A DNA stretch of 64,000 bases from NCBI RefSeq assembly GCF_050897975.1, contig NZ_JBPAXY010000008.1, positions 295,887-359,886 on the forward strand, written 5' to 3'. The DNA is from Pseudooceanicola sp050897975 (GTDB lineage: Bacteria; Pseudomonadota; Alphaproteobacteria; Rhodobacterales; Rhodobacteraceae). The position numbers and the translations under genes are program-made. Below, one piece after another: positions 58,956-64,000 of the stretch (positions within the stretch are counted from its first letter, which is position 1; every line of letters begins with the position of its first letter). Under the pieces are notes generated by a model. The model was not told the DNA's origin. It was given only the letters and a program-made list of their open reading frames with translations, and ran no database searches.

Positions 58956-60076
58956 AACTCGTGGCCGTCCTGACGCGCCCGCGTGCGCGCAACCATCAGC
59001 TTGCGCAGAACCTCGTCGGATGTGTCAGGACTGACCGCCGCGTATTTCTCGATCATGTTGCCTGCGTGGCGCAGGCCCCACCCCATGGTCGCGGCAATCT
59101 CGTCCAAGGTGCAACCAGCGCGCAGCAGCTCCGTCGCCGCAGTGCCGCGCATATCGTAAAGGCGCAGCTCATCGCGCACGTGAATACGCCGCGCATCCTT
59201 CTTCGCCATGGCATTCGCCCGCGCCTTCACGTCGGAAACAATCTGTGAGGCACGCACCGCCTGCAACTTCCGACCACTCAGCGAAACAATGAGATACTTC
59301 TGATCAGCCGGTGTCGTATCGATGATCGACGCAAACGCTGGCGTCACGGGAATGCTGGTTGGCTTGGCCGACTTGGTGCGCCGGAAGTATAGCCGCCGAC
59401 CCATCGGCGTTTTCTGAACATGGCTGCGCGTCAGAATGCCAATGTCCTGTGGTGTCAGCCCACCTTCGGACGCCGCGATGATAATACGGCGCTCCCGCTC
59501 ATCGGCCACGGCAAGCATCGCATTCAGTTCTTCAGGCAGCCAGATGATGTCCGAGCGATCAGAGCCATAAAGCCGCTTGACCCTATGGTGATGATGCACC
59601 GCAATTGCACCCTCCTCTTCCTTCGCCCAGTTCAGGAGGCGCGTAACGACTGTCGTGGCATAGTCGTATTGCTTGGGCGAATGCGCCCACTGGTTCTTCC
59701 ACTCGCGGATTTCGCCGATGGACTCAGGCTCTTCGAACATCTTGATCGGGTCGGCGCCGAATTCGGCATCGAAGGAGTCGAGATACTTGTTGTAGTCGGA
59801 CCGCGTCCGTGGGGCGAGTTTCTGGAAATGAGCCGACCGACGATATTGGTCGAGGACTGACGTGGTCAAAGACCGCTTCGGGCCCACGCTGCGCTTTTCC
59901 GCACCTCTCAGAACATCCGCATAGGCGAAGGCATATTCATCGGACCCCGGCCCGAAGGACATCGAGCTGTCCCAGAATTTCGGTCCGCCACGGAAGGCAT
60001 AGTGATACACGCGCGCATTCCCATCCGCGAGTTCCTTGGTCACACGATGCACGCCTTTGAACTCATGCTCCCGCAC
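58952..60076 (-). CDS. Tyrosine recombinase (integrase) of the mobile element
   Basis: 374 residues. An N-terminal SAM-like arm domain (LAPRTRSDYNKYLDSFDAEFG) is followed by the catalytic domain with EGGLTPQDIGIL, RRTKSAKPTSIPV, RLYDMRGTAATELLRAG and a likely nucleophile Tyr in MIEKYA. Compared with the canonical R-K-H-R-H-Y set, Thr stands where the first Arg is expected (GLTPQD for G-R--E) and Tyr replaces the His of H--R (YDMR). Such substitutions occur in some alphaproteobacterial integrases, so it may still be active. Overlaps the HTH gene by 14 bases. Confidence 0.88.
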   Translation of the reverse strand: MREHEFKGVHRVTKELADGNARVYHYAFRGGPKFWDSSMSFGPGSDEYAFAYADVLRGAEKRSVGPKRSLTTSVLDQYRRSAHFQKLAPRTRSDYNKYLDSFDAEFGADPIKMFEEPESIGEIREWKNQWAHSPKQYDYATTVVTRLLNWAKEEEGAIAVHHHHRVKRLYGSDRSDIIWLPEELNAMLAVADERERRIIIAASEGGLTPQDIGILTRSHVQKTPMGRRLYFRRTKSAKPTSIPVTPAFASIIDTTPADQKYLIVSLSGRKLQAVRASQIVSDVKARANAMAKKDARRIHVRDELRLYDMRGTAATELLRAGCTLDEIAATMGWGLRHAGNMIEKYAAVSPDTSDEVLRKLMVARTRARQDGHEF

Positions 60077-60362
60077 GGCGCGCCCTCCGCTGCTCAGTCA
60101 GGCTTGCGGCCTCTTCCACTTTCGGGGGCGGCGACATGATGCCCTGCGCGATATCGAGCGCATGACGCACCTGCTTTGGATCGTAGACGTTTTGACGCCC
60201 GGGCACCGGCTTGATGCCGATCTGCCGGCACCAGGTCTGGAACCGCCCGGTCGTTCCCGAAAAGCGGACGGCCTGCGCGAGTTCTTCGCCAGAGATCATG
60301 TTGAGGCCGAACTCTTCGAGTGCAGCCGCGCCAGCAGTTATTGGAGTGGAGACAGTGGCCAT
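60063..60362 (-). CDS. Small HTH / excisionase-like protein
   Basis: 99 residues. The middle part (ISGEELAQAVRFSGTTGRFQTWCRQIGIKPVPGRQNVYDPKQVRHAL) looks like a winged-helix excisionase or MerR-like DNA-binding domain, where a residue run reads as helix-turn-helix and wing. The tail is basic. It lies directly upstream of, and overlapping, the integrase gene, as directionality factors often do. No catalytic motif. Confidence 0.6.
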   Translation of the reverse strand: MATVSTPITAGAAALEEFGLNMISGEELAQAVRFSGTTGRFQTWCRQIGIKPVPGRQNVYDPKQVRHALDIAQGIMSPPPKVEEAASLTEQRRARRAGA

Positions 60363-60553
60363 TGTTCGTGCTCTTCCTGGCTTCGGTTTCAGTGCTGGCG
60401 GGGAAATGGAGACAGACCAAGGGCCCCCGGAGGAAATGCCTCAAGGGGTTTGCCTGCTCTGTTGGGAAGTGCGGGCGCGCTGGCTGGACAGCAGAAAGGG
60501 AGTGAGACCAGCGCGCCCTGACGGCGGGTGAGTCAAACCCGCCGATCTCGGTG

Positions 60554-60973
60554 TCAGCTCTGCCTGATGCGATAGCGGGTGATCTCAAAGTCAGCCGCGA
60601 GCAGATCGGTAACGCGATAGGATCCCTCCAACGCATTGCGCAGGTGACGCATCGTGCGATCGATCACACCCGGGGCTGCTTCGGGATCAAGTTTTGCCAA
60701 CTCGCGCAAGGCAGATTGCGCAGCATGCCGGAAGTCCTCGGACAAAAGCCGATGCTTCTCGACCAGCTTGGTGAAATCGTCGGCCCATCGCTGGATCGGC
60801 TTGAAACTGTCGTAGGGAAGCAAAGCAATGGCTTCGAGTGCATTGCGGACCTGCTGGGTAGCGTCCGCGTGGATGTCCTCCATCCGTGCGAAATCAGCTT
60901 GGATTTTCTGGTCGTGGAAAAGCACCATCCGGTGCGTGTTGGCGGTCAGGTAAGTCGTGGGTGCTGGGAACAT
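60554..60973 (-). CDS. Helical hypothetical protein of the mobile element
   Basis: 139 residues from the ATG at 60973, with AAAGGA upstream. Almost wholly alpha-helical and amphipathic (MVLFHDQKIQADFARMEDIH; RHAAQSALRELAKLDPEAA). No signal peptide, membrane segment or recognised family; phasin-like amphipathic helices come to mind, but the evidence is weak. Lies between the PemK/MazF-like gene and the excisionase-like gene on the same strand. Confidence 0.6.
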   Translation of the reverse strand: MFPAPTTYLTANTHRMVLFHDQKIQADFARMEDIHADATQQVRNALEAIALLPYDSFKPIQRWADDFTKLVEKHRLLSEDFRHAAQSALRELAKLDPEAAPGVIDRTMRHLRNALEGSYRVTDLLAADFEITRYRIRQS

Positions 60974-61047
60974 CTGTTTTCCTTTGATTGCCTGGGAACC
61001 GGTGCGGGACCGGCCCTCACAGGAGGGGCCGGTCACTCAGCCGGTCG

Positions 61048-61581
61048 TCAGGCTGCTGCTTTGCGAGCCTTGAGAGTCTTTCGCCGAGCCCGATATTCGA
61101 CCGTCACCGGCTTTCGGCCGCACTCCGAACGGCGTTCAGCAGCGATGTCATGTTCTGCGTGCAGGCGTGCGCGCACCCGCTGCATCCGCTCGAGCCGATT
61201 GCCGGTAAGGCGACCGACGACCGGAGACCCCGCGCCGCCGACATTGAAACCAGAGTGCTTGGGACTCACCGAAAGCAACCGTGCACCGACAAGCCGGGTT
61301 GCGCGGTTCAGACCGGCGGCTCGCAGGTCCGCGACATGGGTTATCGCGATCTCGTAGCCACGATTGGCTGGGGTGGACGCTGAGGTGCCGTAAGCGAGCA
61401 CGATCCGCCGCTCACCGCCGTCGCCGTCGACCTCCAGCACAAGGCAGGGCCGCACCTTCGGCTTGTCGCCTTCACCGGCAAGCCGGATCGGGAACTTGAA
61501 CAACACGATATCGCCGCGTTGCACGGTTTTGGCCCAATCGGCGGTCTCTTCGGTGGTGTCTGGGGTATTCTGATCGAGCAT
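61048..61581 (-). CDS. PemK/MazF-like protein with basic C-terminal extension
   Basis: 177 residues from the ATG at 61581 (AGGAGAG upstream). The core RGDIVLFKFPIRLAGEGDKPKVRPCLVLEV and the following strands (RIVLAYGTSAS; RLVGARLLSVS) match the PemK/MazF SH3-like fold of mRNA interferases. The last 50 residues are Arg/Lys-rich. No antitoxin gene is adjacent: the next gene downstream is the helical hypothetical and upstream is the non-coding hairpin region. It may be a solitary or non-toxic relative. Confidence 0.65.
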   Translation of the reverse strand: MLDQNTPDTTEETADWAKTVQRGDIVLFKFPIRLAGEGDKPKVRPCLVLEVDGDGGERRIVLAYGTSASTPANRGYEIAITHVADLRAAGLNRATRLVGARLLSVSPKHSGFNVGGAGSPVVGRLTGNRLERMQRVRARLHAEHDIAAERRSECGRKPVTVEYRARRKTLKARKAAA

Positions 61582-62135
61582 CAATCTCTCCTGTTGTGGA
61601 TGATCGACGCGTTCCGAACCTCTCTCTCTCGGAGGCTGGCCCGGGCTGCGCGTCACGAAGACGCGCGCAGCCCGGACCGGCCCTCCTTCAGGCCTGGGAA
61701 GGCCGGAAGGGGTGGCAAACGCCCTTCCGGTCCCGCTTGAGGCGGCCTTGGGAGCAGGGAACGGCGAGTGTCCCTGCCCGGGTGGGTCCAGGGCGGATGG
61801 AATGCCGCCCTGGTCGAGCCGACGGCTGCCAGCGGGTGGTGGGAGAGTGGCGAGCGACTCCTGCCGAGCAGGGGTGCAGGGGAGTGCGGAACGACGCCCT
61901 GCCCCGGCCGGAGGCCTTTGGAGAGCTCGAGAGGGCAACACGCCTTTCGAGCGGCGCGTCAGCGACGCCGGGGTCCGGGGGCGACAGCCCCCGGCGAACG
62001 CAAAGTGACAAGGAGGGCCCACGGCCCGGAGCGTCACTTTCCTAGTGAGTAGATGGCCAACACTTTGTCGTCCCCGCGATTTCCGAACGGATTCGAACGA
62101 ACCGATTTCCCGGCTGCCTCAAAAGGAGACAGCCC
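61582..62135. other. Non-coding region packed with hairpins; oriT candidate
   Basis: Between divergent genes. Perfect stems: CCGGGCTGCGCG (61641/61664), CCGGAAGGG (61703/61722), GCAGGGA (61754/61771), CCAGGGCGG (61788/61805), CCGGGGGC with a GACA loop (61975/61987), and AAAGTGAC (62002/62033) enclosing GGGCC/GGCCC. The last lies about 95 bases before the relaxase start, a usual place for a transfer origin. Open frames across it have no protein-like composition. Confidence 0.55.
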
Positions 62136-63431
62136 GTGCCCGCCGATGCCGCCAAGACCCATCCGGTCGTTCTACGCTTCCAGTCGATGTTCCCGCATCA
62201 GCTGGACCGATATGTCCTGCACGAAGACCGCAAGGGCCGTGGATCGAAACATTGCGACCCTGACATGCGCAACGCCAATCGCCTAAACCTGATCGGCGAC
62301 GACACTTGGCGAACACGGCTCACGCTCGAGCTTGAGACCGCTGCCGACGAGAACTTCGCGGAAGAGATCGACGCGCTCAAGGCTTTGAACCGCCAAAAGG
62401 ACTACCTCGCACGCGGGCGCGCTGGCCGTCAGGACCCTTGGCGGGCGTCCAAGGGTGGTCCCCTGCGCGAAGTCATCCTGACGGCGAATGCCGAGTGGTT
62501 CGATGGCACGACGAACGACTTCGGCGAGGTCGACATGATCGAGCAGGCCAGGCGCGCGGATGATTTTGTCGACTGCGGCATCCGATGGCTCAAAAGTCGC
62601 TTCGGCGATGCGGTGATCACTGCGCGCGCCGACTTTGACGAGACGGCTCCCCATATCCACGCAATCATTGCGCCTTGGGCGGAGAAGACCAGCAAGCGCC
62701 GCGGACGGCAGCGCCTGCTGGTGCCGAACTCCATGCCCCTGCTTGCGAGCTACGAACAGGCACAGGACGACGTGGGCGCCTTCTTCGGCGAGATCGGCCT
62801 GACCCGCGGCCAGCCGCTCGCCAAGGAGCGCCGGGAGGCAGAAGCCGCGGGCGAGAAGAAGCCCAAGCCGCCACAGCATACGCCGCCCCATATCTGGCGG
62901 CAGCAAGAGGCTTCGCGGCTTGAGGCCGAGAAAGCCGCGCTTGCCGAAAAGAAGAGGCAACATGAAGAGAAGGAGGTGACGCTCTCCGAGGCAATCGAAG
63001 AGCATGATCAGCGGGACGCGGCCCTGTCATGCCGCTCTGAGGCTATGGAGAAGCGAGAACTGGACATGGCGAATGCTGAGACACTGCTCGATATCGCAGG
63101 CACGGGTAAGGCACTCCCGCCGCCCGTCGGAGACGAACCAGACCGGATACGCCGCCTGCGGAAGAGGACCACCCGCGCCTTCGAGGAAACGAAGAAGAAG
63201 GCTTTGCGAGACGCAGACCACATGATCGCAGAGCGCATAGAGCAGGCAAAAAGCTTGGCCGTAGCCGCCGCTACTTTCCGCGCCGCTCTGATCGAAGCCA
63301 TTCCCGAAGGGCTCCGGAAAGGCATTCTGCGGCGCGTAGACCCTGCTGCCGCTGAACTCAGGGAAGAAGAGAAGCGCGTGACGGTCGTCGAGGCGCGCCG
63401 CGACCGAAAGACCGAAGATCCAAAATACTGA
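62136..63431 (+). CDS. MOBV-type relaxase / plasmid recombination (Mob/Pre) protein
   Basis: 431 residues with a GTG start at 62136, preceded by AAAGGAGA. The metal-binding relaxase motif HxH is in DFDETAPHIHAIIAPW (MOBV consensus DE-TPH-H). The N-terminal AKTHPVVLRFQSMFPHQLDR is a divergent form of the family start. Residues 255-300 are a long charged coiled coil. It would nick at oriT and lead DNA transfer of a mobilizable element that borrows a partner's conjugation pore; no T4SS genes are in the window. A terminator follows. Confidence 0.85.
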   Translation: MPADAAKTHPVVLRFQSMFPHQLDRYVLHEDRKGRGSKHCDPDMRNANRLNLIGDDTWRTRLTLELETAADENFAEEIDALKALNRQKDYLARGRAGRQDPWRASKGGPLREVILTANAEWFDGTTNDFGEVDMIEQARRADDFVDCGIRWLKSRFGDAVITARADFDETAPHIHAIIAPWAEKTSKRRGRQRLLVPNSMPLLASYEQAQDDVGAFFGEIGLTRGQPLAKERREAEAAGEKKPKPPQHTPPHIWRQQEASRLEAEKAALAEKKRQHEEKEVTLSEAIEEHDQRDAALSCRSEAMEKRELDMANAETLLDIAGTGKALPPPVGDEPDRIRRLRKRTTRAFEETKKKALRDADHMIAERIEQAKSLAVAAATFRAALIEAIPEGLRKGILRRVDPAAAELREEEKRVTVVEARRDRKTEDPKY

Positions 63432-63452
63432 GACCCGACAAACCCCTTGAGA

Positions 63453-63475
63453 AAGAAAGGCCGCACGCCTTTCTT
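63453..63475 (+). terminator. Terminator after the relaxase gene
   Basis: AAGAAAGGC (63453-63461), loop CGCAC, GCCTTTCTT (63467-63475). Confidence 0.8.
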
Positions 63476-63517
63476 CCTGCTCATCTCCTCCTTGGTTCGC
63501 AAGGCATAGGAGAAGCC

Positions 63518-63883
63518 ATGAAAGACCTGGATAAACTGAAAGAGCGCCGCCTGAAAGCGCGGCAACGTGCCGACAAGGTCGACACGGAATACACCCTCGA
63601 GAAGGCCAAGCAAGATGACCTTGCGCGGCTTGAGATCGGGCACAAGACCCTCGACATCATCGAGGCTCTGCCCGCTGAAGTGCGCGACGGATATGTCGAG
63701 ACGATCGCGCCAACGTTGAGCAAGATTGCCATCGCCAAGCTCGTATCACTCGGGCATCTGGAACAGCAGAAGGCCGACAATATCCTCCGCGAGCGAGAAG
63801 AAACCCGGAAGATGAAGAAGACATCGAGGACTAAAGCAGTCCTCCCCAAAGTCGCGTCGGAAGACGACACCTCGGGCAACTAG
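63518..63883 (+). CDS. Small coiled-coil hypothetical protein
   Basis: 121 residues starting MKDLDKLKERRLKARQRADK with AGGAGAAG upstream. Highly charged and helical, with a basic tail (TRKMKKTSRTKAVLPK). No recognised family. Position after the relaxase suggests a mobilization accessory role, which is inference. Its stop lies 1 base before the 3' end of the transposase gene on the other strand, so its C-terminus may have been altered by IS insertion. Confidence 0.6.
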   Translation: MKDLDKLKERRLKARQRADKVDTEYTLEKAKQDDLARLEIGHKTLDIIEALPAEVRDGYVETIAPTLSKIAIAKLVSLGHLEQQKADNILREREETRKMKKTSRTKAVLPKVASEDDTSGN

Positions 63884-63884
63884 G

Positions 63885-64000
63885 TCATGTTGACAAATGG
63901 CGGATCCAGAGACGGATCGACGTGATGTCAATGAAGCCGAGGAAGCTTTCCGCCGTCTTGTCGTAGCGGGTCGCGACACGCCTGGCGTTCTTGAGCTTGT
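63885..64000 (-). mobile_element. 3' end of an IS5-family transposase gene (partial, runs off the window)
   Basis: The minus strand encodes the C-terminal 38 residues ending KNARRVATRYDKTAESFLGF ... SIRLWIRHLST, typical of IS5/IS427-group DDE transposases (RRIATRYDK motif). The stop is at 63885-63887. The terminal inverted repeat is not identifiable with only one end visible. Confidence 0.8.

Noticed and set aside
62053..62286. ATG-started frame at the relaxase 5' end
   Set aside because: Different frame from the relaxase, no ribosome site at its ATG and no protein-like composition; the GTG at 62136 has AAAGGAGA and begins the conserved protein.

Overview
This window is a high-GC alphaproteobacterial chromosome segment, most likely from the Rhodobacteraceae/Paracoccaceae (order Rhodobacterales). 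The evidence is the PhyR-NepR-EcfG general stress response locus, the TamA-TamB pair, an Anbu/ATP-grasp/alpha-E cluster, a DUF2927 lipoprotein and a dispersed intergenic element with the core CCCCCGGGATATTT-TGGC. I name no species.

Layout. 1-6 kb: end of an unidentified gene, divergent tadA and an RsuA-family pseudouridine synthase with a long Gly/Lys/Arg tail, a TelA-like protein with a DUF2927 lipoprotein, a small CZB-domain protein, and dtd. 6.1-12.5 kb: a urea-type ABC importer operon (urtABCDE, minus strand), with a 36-base poly-G tract between urtB and urtC and a 9-bp dyad upstream of its promoter. 13 kb: a second stand-alone CZB protein. 13.4-17.5 kb: the four-gene Anbu protease / transglutaminase / alpha-E / circularly permuted ATP-grasp cluster. 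18-20 kb: an isochorismatase-like hydrolase and a NOX-like flavocytochrome. 20.1-27.7 kb: a three-gene operon of exported proteins, namely a four-heme-motif cytochrome c ending in DUF4384, a caspase-family protein with a large C-terminal part, and an M14-like metallopeptidase candidate. 28-34 kb: tamA-tamB. 34-42 kb: a DUF2189 membrane protein, a lytic transglycosylase, prfB, mrcA and an amiC-type amidase. 42.5-44.3 kb: pxpB-pxpC. 44.4-48.2 kb: the general stress response locus (DUF1328 gene, phyR, nepR, ecfG, histidine kinase) with EcfG promoters readable in the DNA. 48.3-50.1 kb: an amidoligase plus class-I glutamine amidotransferase-like hydrolase pair. 50.2-57.7 kb: matB, a GlxA/GbdR-type AraC regulator, a choline-dehydrogenase-like GMC oxidoreductase, and a Tat-exported molybdenum hydroxylase pair. 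57.9 kb: tRNA-Cys(GCA).

From the tRNA-Cys to the right edge the content changes to a mobile element: a DUF3883 protein, a tyrosine recombinase overlapping a small HTH/excisionase-like gene, a helical unknown, a PemK/MazF-like protein, a roughly 400-bp stretch packed with perfect hairpins, a MOBV-type relaxase, a small coiled-coil protein, and the 3' end of an IS5-type transposase. The right border lies outside the window.

The most interesting material is the exported cytochrome c-DUF4384 / caspase / M14-like operon (no known pathway that I can name), the Anbu peptide-tagging-like cluster together with a separate amidoligase pair, the compact EcfG promoter architecture with a possible stress-induced small RNA at 50.1 kb, and the hairpin array in front of the relaxase.
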